Origin: Litoreibacter ponti
GTDB taxonomy: Bacteria; Pseudomonadota; Alphaproteobacteria; Rhodobacterales; Rhodobacteraceae
Reading direction: 5' to 3'
Length of the DNA stretch: 64,000 nucleotides
NCBI RefSeq assembly: GCF_003054285.1
Contig: NZ_QBKS01000002.1
Location: 930,001 to 994,000, forward strand
Position 1 is the first letter of the stretch; each line of letters opens with the position of its first letter. Position numbers and translations under genes: made by a program. Below are positions 15,991 to 23,917 of this stretch, piece after piece. The notes beneath the pieces are model-generated. The model was not told where the DNA came from. It did no database searches and was given only the letters and a program-made list of their open reading frames with translations.

Positions 15991-16947
15991 ATGACATTCC
16001 GCGCACAGCATTTGCTGGGGATTGAGCATCTTGGCCCCGATGAGATCAGCACCCTGCTGGACCTCGCCGACCAGTATGTCGAGCTGAACCGCCGCGATGT
16101 GAAGCACTCGGAGGTGCTGGCGGGGCTGACCCAGATCAACATGTTCTTCGAGAACTCCACCCGCACGCAGGCCAGCTTCGAGATCGCGGGCAAGCGGCTG
16201 GGCGCCGATGTGATGAACATGGCGATGCAGGCGAGCTCGGTCAAAAAGGGCGAGACGCTGATCGACACGGCCCTCACCCTGAACGCGATGCACCCGGACC
16301 TGCTGGTCGTGCGCCACCCCCACTCGGGCGCGGTGGACCTGCTGGCCCAGAAGGTCAATTGCGCGGTGCTGAACGCGGGCGATGGCAGGCACGAGCACCC
16401 CACCCAAGCGCTGCTCGACGCGCTGACGATCCGGCGCGCCAAGGGGCGGTTGCACCGGCTGTCGATTGCGATTTGTGGCGACATTGCCCACAGCCGTGTG
16501 GCCCGGTCGAACCTGATCCTGCTGGGCAAGATGGAGAACCGCGTGCGCCTCGTCGGCCCGCCGACCCTGATGCCTTCGGGCATCTCGGAGTTCGGGGTAG
16601 AAGTCTTCGACGACATGCGCGAGGGCCTGCGCGACGTGGATGTGGTGATGATGCTGCGGCTCCAGAAAGAGCGGATGGATGGCGGCTTCATCCCGTCGGA
16701 GCGCGAGTATTACCACCGGTACGGGCTCGACCCCGAAAAGCTGGCCTATGCCAAGGATGACGCGATCATCATGCATCCCGGCCCGATGAACCGGGGCGTC
16801 GAGATCGACGGGGTGCTGGCCGACGACATCAACCGCTCGGTGATCCAGGAGCAGGTCGAGATGGGCGTCGCCGTGCGCATGGCCGCGATGGAGCTGCTGG
16901 TAAAATCCCGGCGCGCCGCCGCCGGTCCGCGCGAGGTCTTGGCGTGA
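15991..16947 (+). CDS. pyrB: Aspartate carbamoyltransferase catalytic subunit
   Basis: It condenses carbamoyl phosphate and aspartate in the second step of pyrimidine synthesis. The 318-residue protein has the carbamoyl-phosphate loop FFENSTRTQASFE, the HPTQALLDALTI motif and the C-terminal HPGPMNRGVEI. GGAGG lies 8 nt before the ATG, and an in-frame extension to 15937 lacks similarity. There is no pyrI regulatory gene. Instead a dead dihydroorotase homologue lies 0.9 kb downstream, the arrangement known for class A ATCases that need an inactive DHOase partner for assembly. The end overlaps a short GTG reading frame. Confidence 0.96.
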   Translation: MTFRAQHLLGIEHLGPDEISTLLDLADQYVELNRRDVKHSEVLAGLTQINMFFENSTRTQASFEIAGKRLGADVMNMAMQASSVKKGETLIDTALTLNAMHPDLLVVRHPHSGAVDLLAQKVNCAVLNAGDGRHEHPTQALLDALTIRRAKGRLHRLSIAICGDIAHSRVARSNLILLGKMENRVRLVGPPTLMPSGISEFGVEVFDDMREGLRDVDVVMMLRLQKERMDGGFIPSEREYYHRYGLDPEKLAYAKDDAIIMHPGPMNRGVEIDGVLADDINRSVIQEQVEMGVAVRMAAMELLVKSRRAAAGPREVLA

Positions 16948-17175
16948 GCGAGCGGGACAGATTGCTTAATGCAGGCGAAGAGATCGTCTGGCAGGGCCAG
17001 CGAAGCCCTGCGCTCCGTCTGGAGTTCAAATCACCGATGGAAGGCGCTAAAAGGCAAAACACACACGACCGATGTCGGGTTCGAACTGTTGCAAGACGCC
17101 CGTCGTGTTCTCCAGAAAATGCGTGAGATCCAGACGGTCTCTGGCCCAGATGTCGCAGTAAAGGTTTCGGAATGA
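16944..17175 (+). pseudogene. Degenerate stretch, possible remnant of a PH-domain-like gene
   Basis: A frame beginning with GTG inside the pyrB stop (GTGA) encodes VSERDRLLNAGEEIVWQGQ, which resembles the N-terminus of bacterial PH-domain proteins. Similarity stops after about 28 codons, and the frame ends near 17126 in basic low-quality sequence. A second frame (16969-17175) gives a more protein-like end, DVGFELLQDARRVLQKMREI, stopping in an ATGA overlap with the next small gene. The simplest reading is an internally deleted or frameshifted gene. A genuine 68-residue protein in the second frame is the alternative. Confidence 0.4.
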
Positions 17176-17276
17176 GTGAAGACCCCAAAGACCCCCGTAT
17201 GTCCGGTAAGATTGCCACCTATGCCCTCCTTGGCATCTTCGCCTTCACCGGTCTGATGATCTGGCTCGGGAGCTGA
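17172..17276 (+). CDS. 34-residue single-helix membrane microprotein
   Basis: The frame reads MSEDPKDPRMSGKIATYALL, then a hydrophobic helix and WLGS before TGA. The sequence is an acidic N-terminus followed by one transmembrane segment. The ATG overlaps the preceding stop (ATGA), and the next gene starts 3 bp after its TGA, so it fits an operon between pyrB and the pyrC homologue. The coding quality looks real (charged head, clean helix), but there is no known function and its shortness makes chance possible. Confidence 0.5.
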   Translation: MSEDPKDPRMSGKIATYALLGIFAFTGLMIWLGS

Positions 17277-17279
17277 CAG

Positions 17280-17870
17280 GTGGTCACCCTGCCTTTCCAT
17301 CCACTTGAAGTGCGCGAGTCCGAGCATCGCGTCTACCGGCTTTTCACCATTGATCTGGCGACCCATCATATCCCCGCCTTCACCCGGCCCAAGCTCAACA
17401 ATACCGGCGGCTATGATTACCCGCTGCGCGATGCCCTAGGGCTGTCGGAGCTTGACGACAGCCAGGTTCAGATCCTCAGGCTCAGCGAGCTGGGGGAGCT
17501 TGGCCTGACAGGCTACCTCATCGAGGGGCTAGGTATTTCCGAGGCCGATCTCGAAGCCAATGCGGAACGGCTCGATGCCTTGGAGGGTCACGTCGCGGTT
17601 CTGCCCTCGCGGGCCTTTTCTGGACCCGCTTTGATCGTGCCGACACCGCCGGTCGCATTGGTCGGCGCATATGCAGAGCATGAGGCGGCAACGGACTTCA
17701 CCACACTTACCTCTGCGGCGGCGAAACCCGCGCCCCAGCCCGACCCGGTCGCGCCGCCGCCCGTACCCCGTGCGGCGACCCCGCTGTGGTACTGGATCGT
17801 GGGCGTGGTCTCTGCGCTGATCATCCTTTACACGCTCTTTGTGATTTTCTTCTCCGGAGGCGCGAGCTGA
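17280..17870 (+). CDS. Tail-anchored conserved protein of unknown function
   Basis: The 196-residue protein starts at GTG (VVTLPFHPLEVRESEHRVYR). The first 120 residues form a soluble domain, followed by a Pro/Ala-rich linker (KPAPQPDPVAPPPVPR) and a single C-terminal membrane helix (WYWIVGVVSALIILYTLFVIFF). This is a tail-anchored topology with the domain in the cytoplasm. It ends 1 bp before the pyrC homologue starts. I do not recognise the family. Its position between the aspartate transcarbamoylase and DHOase-like genes may be only operonic. Confidence 0.75.
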   Translation: MVTLPFHPLEVRESEHRVYRLFTIDLATHHIPAFTRPKLNNTGGYDYPLRDALGLSELDDSQVQILRLSELGELGLTGYLIEGLGISEADLEANAERLDALEGHVAVLPSRAFSGPALIVPTPPVALVGAYAEHEAATDFTTLTSAAAKPAPQPDPVAPPPVPRAATPLWYWIVGVVSALIILYTLFVIFFSGGAS

Positions 17871-17871
17871 C

Positions 17872-19161
17872 ATGTCCGAGCTGGTTTTGACCAATGCGCG
17901 CCTTATCGATCCGGATGCGGGAACCGAGGCGCCGGGCCATCTGCACATCAAGGATGGGCGGATAAACGAAATATTAGCTCAAGATATTGATATATCTGCA
18001 AAGTTTACAGCTGTTAACTCGCTCGATTGCGGCGGCAAGGTTCTGGCCCCGGGCATCATCGATATCGGCGTAAAGGTCTGCGAGCCCGGCGAGCGCCACA
18101 AGGAAAGTTTCCGCACCGCCGGGCGCGCCGCGGCCGCAGGCGGCGTCACCACCATGGTCACCCGCCCCGACACGATCCCAACCGTCGATACGCCGGAGAC
18201 GCTGGAATTCGCCAAACGACGCGGCACCGTGATCGCCCCTTTGCGGATCGCGCCGATGGCCGCGCTGACCAAGGACCGTCAAGGGCGCGAGATGGTCGAG
18301 ATGGGGTTTTTGATGGACGCAGGCGCGGTGGCGTTTTCCGATGGCGATAACGTGGTGACCGACCCCAAGGTTTTGAGCCGCGCAATGACATATGCCCGCT
18401 CGCTGGGCGCGCTGGTGATGGGACACCCGCAAGATCCCGGGCTCAGCGCCGGCGCTGCGGTGACATCGGGCAAGTTCGCCTCGCTGCGCGGGCTTCCAGC
18501 GGTGTCGCCAATGGCGGAGCGGATGGGGCTGGAGCGGGATTTGGCACTCGTTGAGATGACCGGCGTGCGCTACCACGCCGACCAGCTGTCCACCGCCGCC
18601 AGCCTGCCCGCGCTGGAACGCGCCAAGGCTGCGGGGCTGGACGTGACGGCGGGGGTTTCGATCCACCACCTGACGCTGAACGAGCTGGATGTGGGCGACT
18701 ACCGCACCTTCTTCAAAGTGAAGCCGCCTCTGCGGTCCGAGGACGACCGGCTTGCCATGGTGGAGGCCGTGGCGTCGGGCCTGATCGACGTGGTGTGTTC
18801 GATGCACACACCGCAGGACGAAGAAAGCAAGCGGCTGCCGTTCGAGGAAGCGGCCTCGGGTGCGGTCGGGTTGCAAACCTTGCTGCCCGCCGCGATGCGG
18901 CTGGTCCATGCGGGTGTCGATCTGCCGACCCTGTGGCGCGCGTTGTCCTTGAACCCGGCCAAGCGGCTGGGTCTGGAGGGCGGCCGCCTAGAGGAAGGCG
19001 CGCCCGCCGATCTGGTGCTGTTCGATCCCGACGCGCCGTTTGTGCTGGACCGCGAGACGCTGTTTTCGAAATCCAAGAACACACCTTTCGACGGTCAGCG
19101 GATGCAGGGCCGGGTGCTGCGCACCTTCGTGGGTGGCACAGAGGTCTACGCCCGTGCCTGA
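17872..19161 (+). CDS. Catalytically inactive dihydroorotase homologue (PyrX/PyrC' type)
   Basis: The 429-residue protein is a full-length class I dihydroorotase-family amidohydrolase, but the catalytic residues are lost. The metal motif HxHxR of active enzymes is IDIGVKVCEPG here (residues 63-73), and the catalytic Asp motif TDHAPH is replaced by CSMHTPQDEESKR (309-321). HHLTLNE (265-271) remains. Family knowledge: inactive homologues encoded next to pyrB (PyrX of Pseudomonas) are structural partners required for ATCase assembly. An active PyrC must be elsewhere. Codons 31-48 (17962-18015) are strikingly AT-rich (ATA, TTA, GCT, ACA) compared with the gene. The end overlaps plsY by 8 bp. Confidence 0.92.
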   Translation: MSELVLTNARLIDPDAGTEAPGHLHIKDGRINEILAQDIDISAKFTAVNSLDCGGKVLAPGIIDIGVKVCEPGERHKESFRTAGRAAAAGGVTTMVTRPDTIPTVDTPETLEFAKRRGTVIAPLRIAPMAALTKDRQGREMVEMGFLMDAGAVAFSDGDNVVTDPKVLSRAMTYARSLGALVMGHPQDPGLSAGAAVTSGKFASLRGLPAVSPMAERMGLERDLALVEMTGVRYHADQLSTAASLPALERAKAAGLDVTAGVSIHHLTLNELDVGDYRTFFKVKPPLRSEDDRLAMVEAVASGLIDVVCSMHTPQDEESKRLPFEEAASGAVGLQTLLPAAMRLVHAGVDLPTLWRALSLNPAKRLGLEGGRLEEGAPADLVLFDPDAPFVLDRETLFSKSKNTPFDGQRMQGRVLRTFVGGTEVYARA

Positions 19162-19765
19162 GATCACTTCCGCCCCCGAATTACTCGCGCTGGTCGCCGT
19201 ACTGGCCTACCTGCTGGGCTCGGTGCCCTTTGGCCTTGTGATCGCCCGCCTGCTGGGTCTGGGCGATTTGCGAGCCATCGGCTCGGGAAACATCGGGGCG
19301 ACCAACGTGCTGCGCACGGGCTCCAAGGGCGGCGCGCTCGCCACTCTGGTGCTGGACGCGGGCAAGGGCGGCATTGCCGTTCTGGTCGCGCGGGCTCTCG
19401 TGGGTGAGGACGCGGCGCAGCTGGCAGGATTTGCGGCCTTCTTCGGCCATGTCTTCCCGGTCTGGCTGAAATTTCAGGGTGGCAAGGGCGTGGCGACCTA
19501 TCTGGGCACGCTGCTGGCCCTCGCCTTCCCGGTCGGTTTGGCCGCCTGCCTGACATGGCTCGCCTTCGCGCTGCTGTTCCGTATCTCGTCGCTCGCAGCG
19601 CTTGCCGCCGCAGCGCTTGTGCCAATGTGGCTGCAGGTGCTGGGCCTGCCGGAGTTCACCCTGCTCGCCCTTGCCCTTGGCGCACTGATCTGGGTGCGCC
19701 ATGCGGGCAACATCCGCCGCATCCTCAAAGGCACCGAGAAGAAGATCGCGCTGAAGAAGGAATAG
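19154..19765 (+). CDS. plsY: Acyl-phosphate:glycerol-3-phosphate acyltransferase PlsY
   Basis: It is an inner-membrane enzyme that transfers the acyl group from acyl-phosphate to glycerol-3-phosphate in phospholipid synthesis. The 203-residue polytopic protein has the motifs LGSVPFGLVIARLLG, GSGNIGATNVLRTGSK and GHVFPVWLKFQGGKGVAT. I use GTG 19154 (VPEITSAPELLALV), which overlaps pyrC' by 8 bp. It is followed 3 bp later by the DUF805 gene. Confidence 0.95.
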   Translation: MPEITSAPELLALVAVLAYLLGSVPFGLVIARLLGLGDLRAIGSGNIGATNVLRTGSKGGALATLVLDAGKGGIAVLVARALVGEDAAQLAGFAAFFGHVFPVWLKFQGGKGVATYLGTLLALAFPVGLAACLTWLAFALLFRISSLAALAAAALVPMWLQVLGLPEFTLLALALGALIWVRHAGNIRRILKGTEKKIALKKE

Positions 19766-19768
19766 GTC

Positions 19769-20197
19769 ATGAGGCCGTTCGCAGCTTTGAAATCCTGCCT
19801 TTTGAAGTCTTTCCGCTGGCGCGGTCGCGCGCCGCGCTCCGAATTCTGGTGGTTCCTGCTGGTCTATTCGGCCGGGTTCTGGGTCGCGCTGATCGAGACG
19901 TTGATGCGCCCGGACGAGGTGGTGACCGAGGACGATGTCGGCCCAATGCTGATCTACATGATGGTCTTGTTCCTGCCGATGCTGGCGGTCATGGCGCGCC
20001 GCTTGCATGACAAGGGGCTGACGGCGTGGCTCATGTTTTTGCTGCTGCTGCCCTTCGGGCAAGTCGCGCTGTTGATCCTCGCGGCCCTGCCCGGGGATCG
20101 TGGCCCGAACGCCCACGGCCCGGACCCGCTGGGTCGCGAGCGCGAGGCGCTGACCTATGGCAGCTCCCGCATCCCGGTGGTGCGCGACGATGACTAG
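19769..20197 (+). CDS. DUF805 inner-membrane protein
   Basis: The 142-residue protein has the DUF805 signature: an amphipathic start with F-x-W-R-G-R-APRSEFWWF, two or three membrane helices, RRLHDKGLTAW in the loop, and the C-terminal LPGDRGPNAHGPDPLG. The function of DUF805 proteins is unknown. The stop is shared with gshA on the opposite strand (CTAG at 20194-20197). Confidence 0.93.
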   Translation: MRPFAALKSCLLKSFRWRGRAPRSEFWWFLLVYSAGFWVALIETLMRPDEVVTEDDVGPMLIYMMVLFLPMLAVMARRLHDKGLTAWLMFLLLLPFGQVALLILAALPGDRGPNAHGPDPLGREREALTYGSSRIPVVRDDD

Positions 20198-21564
20198 TAG
20201 GCGTATTCGTCGTAGATACGGCTCAGGTCACCGCCCCATTCGCCATGGTACTTCTCAAGCAGCTCGTCGGCGGGGGTCTTGCCGCTCTCAATGCTCTCTT
20301 TCAGCGCGTTGAGGAAATGCGTCTCGTCGGGCACCAGCCCGCCCGCACCGGGCTTTTCGCGGTTCTTCAGCCCCAGCTCGGAAATAGCGACGACTTCGCG
20401 CGCGAGGTCGTGCATCTTTATCCCATTCACCTCTGCCGCGAGCCCATCCACGGAGGCCGCGATGCGTAGGCCTTCGCGGGTCTCGGCGTCCCAGCCCTTG
20501 CACAGGTCCCACGCCGCATCGAGCGCCGTTTGATCGTAGAGCAGTCCGACCCAGAAGGCAGGCAGCGCACACAGGCGCCGCCACGGACCGCCATCGGCCC
20601 CGCGCATTTCGATGAATTGCTTGATGCGGGCCTCCGGGAACACCGTCGTCAAATGGTCGGCCCAGTCTGACAGCAGCGGCTTCTCGCCCGGCAGCGCGGG
20701 CAGCTCGCCCTTCAGGAAGTCGCGGAAAGACTGGCCGAGCGCATCGATATAGACCCCGTCGCGGTAGACGAAATACATCGGCACATCGAGCACGTATTGC
20801 ACCCAGGCCTCGAACCCGAAGCCGTCCTCAAAGACGAAGGGCAGCATGCCGGTGCGGTCGGCATCCAGATCGCGCCAGATGCGCGAGCGCCATGATTTGT
20901 GCCCGTTGGGCTTGCCCTCGAAGAATGGCGAATTGGCAAACAGCGCGACCGCCACGGGCTGCAGCGCCAGCGAGACGCGCAGTTTTTGCACCATATCGGC
21001 CTCGGATCCGAAATCGAGGTTCACCTGCACGGTGCAGGTGCGGCGCATCATGGCGGTGCCCATGGTGCCGACCTTTTCCATGTAGTTGTTCATCAGCTTG
21101 TAGCGGCCCTTGGGCATCAGCGGCATCTGCTCGTGAGTCCATTCCGGCGCGGCGCCGAGGCCGATGAACTTCACGCCGATCTCGTCGGCCACGGATTTGA
21201 CCTCGGCCAGATGGGAATTCACCTCGTCGCAGGTCTGGTGCACGGTCTCGAGCGGGGCACCCGACAGCTCGAGCGCGCCGCCGGGTTCCAGCGAGACGTT
21301 TGCGCCATCCTTGGTCAGACCGATGATGTTCCCGTCTTCCTCCACCGGTGCCCACTCGAAACGATCGCGCAAGCCGGTCAAAACCGCCTTGATCGAGCGC
21401 TCGCCGTCATATGGCAGCGGCTTGTGGGTGTCTTGGCAGAAGCCGAATTTCTCGTGCTCGGTGCCGATGCGCCAAGCCTCACGCGGCTTGCAGCCGTCGC
21501 TCAGAAGCTCTGCGAGTTGGTCATGATGGGTGATCGGGCCGCCGCCGGACTGGGGAATGGACAT
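20194..21564 (-). CDS. gshA: Glutamate--cysteine ligase, plant/proteobacterial type
   Basis: It performs the first step of glutathione synthesis: ATP-dependent joining of glutamate and cysteine. The 456-residue protein belongs to the GCS2/plant-type group common in alphaproteobacteria (RIGTEHEKFGF near the N-terminus, SLEPGGALELSGAPL, MMRRTCTVQVNLDFGSEADM, IEMRGADGGPW). Last gene of the rsmE operon. The 3' end is locked to DUF805 through the shared CTAG stop. Confidence 0.95.
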   Translation of the reverse strand: MSIPQSGGGPITHHDQLAELLSDGCKPREAWRIGTEHEKFGFCQDTHKPLPYDGERSIKAVLTGLRDRFEWAPVEEDGNIIGLTKDGANVSLEPGGALELSGAPLETVHQTCDEVNSHLAEVKSVADEIGVKFIGLGAAPEWTHEQMPLMPKGRYKLMNNYMEKVGTMGTAMMRRTCTVQVNLDFGSEADMVQKLRVSLALQPVAVALFANSPFFEGKPNGHKSWRSRIWRDLDADRTGMLPFVFEDGFGFEAWVQYVLDVPMYFVYRDGVYIDALGQSFRDFLKGELPALPGEKPLLSDWADHLTTVFPEARIKQFIEMRGADGGPWRRLCALPAFWVGLLYDQTALDAAWDLCKGWDAETREGLRIAASVDGLAAEVNGIKMHDLAREVVAISELGLKNREKPGAGGLVPDETHFLNALKESIESGKTPADELLEKYHGEWGGDLSRIYDEYAY

Positions 21565-21622
21565 GTGCGAAGGGCTCCGTCTGAACTGTTTGGTCTAGGC
21601 GTGCTGGGATTTGCGCGCGATG

Positions 21623-22147
21623 TCAATGCAACTGCGCCCGCTGTTTCGCCCAGATCACGAAACTCGCATTGGCGGTTGAGCCCATGGCCTTGATCGCGGT
21701 ATCGAAATCCACGCCTTTGAGCGGGGCGAGCGCATCGAAGAGCTGATCCGCGCCCTCTGCCGAGTTCGGGATCACCAGCCGCCCGCCGCCGTTTTCTTCG
21801 AGCAGCCAGTGTACATCTTCCACCGCAGGGCCCTTGTCCGTGGTCAGGATGGTGACCCGTGCGAGATCGTTGATCGACACCGCCCCGCCCTCATAGGGCG
21901 CGAAATAGGTGATCTGGCGCTCATCGACCTCGACCACGCCCGGGCCGTCATGGTCTTGCGCGCTGAGCCTGATGCGGCGCCATGCCCCTCCGGCCCATCC
22001 CCCACCGATAATGGCCAGGATGATCCCAATGGCCGACCAGAACAGGCTGCTGCTGGTCACGATCCAGATGCCAAGGATGGCAAGGAGTCCGCCCGCGATC
22101 ACCTCCGCGTAGCGGGTAAAGAACGTAACGATTTCGGGGCGGATCAT
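21623..22147 (-). CDS. Membrane protein of unknown function, possible PH-like domain
   Basis: The 174-residue protein has two N-terminal membrane helices (AEVIAGGLLAILGIWIVTSS and FWSAIGIILAIIGGGWAGG), then a beta-rich cytoplasmic domain starting GVVEVDERQITYFAPYEGG. This layout and the segment ISINDLARVTILTT recall bacterial PH-domain membrane proteins, but the assignment is tentative. The start overlaps the rsmE stop (ATGA 22144-22147), and gshA follows after 58 bp. Confidence 0.75.
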   Translation of the reverse strand: MIRPEIVTFFTRYAEVIAGGLLAILGIWIVTSSSLFWSAIGIILAIIGGGWAGGAWRRIRLSAQDHDGPGVVEVDERQITYFAPYEGGAVSINDLARVTILTTDKGPAVEDVHWLLEENGGGRLVIPNSAEGADQLFDALAPLKGVDFDTAIKAMGSTANASFVIWAKQRAQLH

Positions 22148-22863
22148 GTCCAGTCTCCAAGTGCCTGCTGCCACAGCGCCAATGCCGCAACGGCGGCGGT
22201 GTCGGCACGCAGGATGCGCGGGCCAAGGCTGATGGCATGGCCCAACTCGCGCAGGCGGGCGCGCTCGGGCTCGGAAAAGCCGCCTTCGGGACCGATGACG
22301 ATCGCCCAAGGCCCTTGTGGCAGTTGAGACAAGTCGGTGGCCGCGCCCGCGAGCGTCTCGTCGCAGAATAGAAGGTGCCTGTCCGGCGGCCAGTTGTCGA
22401 GCACCGCGCCTAGCTTCGCCAGCTCGGCCACCTCCGGCACGTAAGTTCCGCCGCATTGCTCCGCCGCCTCGATGGCGTGGGCCTGCAGCTTGTCCTGGCG
22501 GATACGCTCGGAATTGGTGAACTCGGTCGAGACCGGCAGAACGCGCGCCGCGCCCATCTCGGCGGCCTTTTCGACGATGAAGTCGGTGCGCGCCTTCTTG
22601 ATTGGCGCGAAGAATAGCCAGAGGTCGGGCGGCATCTGCAATGGCAGGGTCTGCGCCTCGCACACGACCATGCCACGCCGCTTGGCGGCGTCGACCACCC
22701 GCGCGGTCCATTCGCCATCGCGCGAATTGAACAGCGCAATGCGGTCATCCACCTTCAGGCGCATGACATTGAACAGGTAATTTGCCTGCGGCTGCGTCAT
22801 CGGGACGGATTGTCCCGCGCCCAAATCGTGGTCTACAAACAGCCGTATCTTCGCGCGTTCCAT
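22144..22863 (-). CDS. rsmE: 16S rRNA (uracil(1498)-N(3))-methyltransferase
   Basis: It is a SPOUT-class methyltransferase that methylates U1498 of 16S rRNA using S-adenosylmethionine. The 239-residue protein has the PUA-like N-terminus (MERAKIRLFVDHDLG) and the SPOUT knot motifs AIVIGPEGGFSEPER and ISLGPRILRADTAAVAAL. ATG 22863 is chosen because the sequence upstream belongs to ubiA on the other strand: only 12 bp separate the two divergent start codons. Confidence 0.94.
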   Translation of the reverse strand: MERAKIRLFVDHDLGAGQSVPMTQPQANYLFNVMRLKVDDRIALFNSRDGEWTARVVDAAKRRGMVVCEAQTLPLQMPPDLWLFFAPIKKARTDFIVEKAAEMGAARVLPVSTEFTNSERIRQDKLQAHAIEAAEQCGGTYVPEVAELAKLGAVLDNWPPDRHLLFCDETLAGAATDLSQLPQGPWAIVIGPEGGFSEPERARLRELGHAISLGPRILRADTAAVAALALWQQALGDWT

Positions 22864-22875
22864 GGGGCCGACCTT

Positions 22876-23841
22876 ATGACCGAGACAAGCCAAGTTCCAG
22901 AGGGGCAAGTCATTGATGCGGTGCCGCAGAACTGGGTGGACACATGGGCCCCGGTCTGGAGCCGCCCCTATCTTCGCCTCAGTCGCGCCGACCGGCCCAT
23001 CGGCACCTGGCTGCTGCTGCTGCCCTGCTGGTGGGGCGTTCTTCTGGCGGCGGGGGCCGATCCGAAGGGTCTGGCCCTGTTCGATCTCTGGATCATCGCC
23101 GGCTGCGCCATGGGGGCGTTCCTGATGCGCGGTGCGGGCTGCACTTGGAACGACATCTCCGACCGGGAGTTCGACGCGCAGGTGGCGCGCACCAAGTCGC
23201 GGCCGATCCCCTCGGGCCAGGTCACGGCGAGGCAGGCGGCAGTCTGGATGGTTATCCAGGCTCTGCTGGCGCTTGGTATCCTGCTGACGTTCAAAGCGGC
23301 GGCCATCGCGCTTGGGATCCTCGCACTGCTGCCCGTGGCGATCTACCCGTTTGCCAAGCGGTTCACCTGGTGGCCGCAGGTCTTTCTGGGGCTGGCCTTC
23401 AACTGGGGCGCGCTTCTGGCCTGGGCGGCGCATACCGGCAGCCTGAGTGCGGCTCCGTTCGTGCTGTATCTGGCGGGGATCGCCTGGACGCTGTTCTACG
23501 ACACAATCTATGCCCATCAGGACACCGAGGATGATGCCCTGATCGGGGTGAAATCCACCGCGCGGCTCTTCGGGGAAGACAGCCCCAAATGGCTGCGCGC
23601 CTTCATGGTGGCGGCGGTGGTCTTGATGAGCGCCGCGGTGATCATCGCGCTGGTGCCCGAGCGCAATGTGATCGCGCTGACCCTTGCGCTGGCCGGGGTC
23701 TGGGCCTTTGGCTGGCACATGGTCTGGCAACTGCGCCGCCTCGATACGGATGACCCAGAGAATTGCATGCGGCTCTTTCGGTCCAACCGCGACGCCGGGC
23801 TCATCCCCACGCTGTTTCTTGCCGCCGCCGCGCTCCTGTGA
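22876..23841 (+). CDS. ubiA: 4-hydroxybenzoate polyprenyltransferase
   Basis: It is an integral-membrane prenyltransferase that attaches the polyprenyl chain to 4-hydroxybenzoate in ubiquinone synthesis. The 321-residue protein has both Asp-rich motifs, NDISDREFDAQVARTKSRP and YAHQDTEDDALIGVKSTARL, and about eight membrane helices. The start is ATG 22876 (MTETSQVPEGQVID), divergent from rsmE with a 12-bp gap. Confidence 0.95.
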   Translation: MTETSQVPEGQVIDAVPQNWVDTWAPVWSRPYLRLSRADRPIGTWLLLLPCWWGVLLAAGADPKGLALFDLWIIAGCAMGAFLMRGAGCTWNDISDREFDAQVARTKSRPIPSGQVTARQAAVWMVIQALLALGILLTFKAAAIALGILALLPVAIYPFAKRFTWWPQVFLGLAFNWGALLAWAAHTGSLSAAPFVLYLAGIAWTLFYDTIYAHQDTEDDALIGVKSTARLFGEDSPKWLRAFMVAAVVLMSAAVIIALVPERNVIALTLALAGVWAFGWHMVWQLRRLDTDDPENCMRLFRSNRDAGLIPTLFLAAAALL

Positions 23842-23917
23842 TTGAACATCGCGCGCGCGCCCGTTACGAACAATCCTGTGCCGCATCCGGCGCAATCGAC
23901 CACGGTACACTTCGCCC

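Noticed and set aside
17040..17100. T-arm-like sequences (AGTTCAAATC and GGTTCGAACT) suggesting tRNA genes near 17.0-17.1 kb
   Set aside because: The flanking bases do not form the 5-bp T stem, and no acceptor or anticodon stem could be built around them.
16969..17175. A frame of 68 codons (plus) after pyrB as an independent gene
   Set aside because: The N-terminal half is Ser/Arg/Trp-rich without similarity. I kept the region as a possible remnant, not as a confirmed gene.
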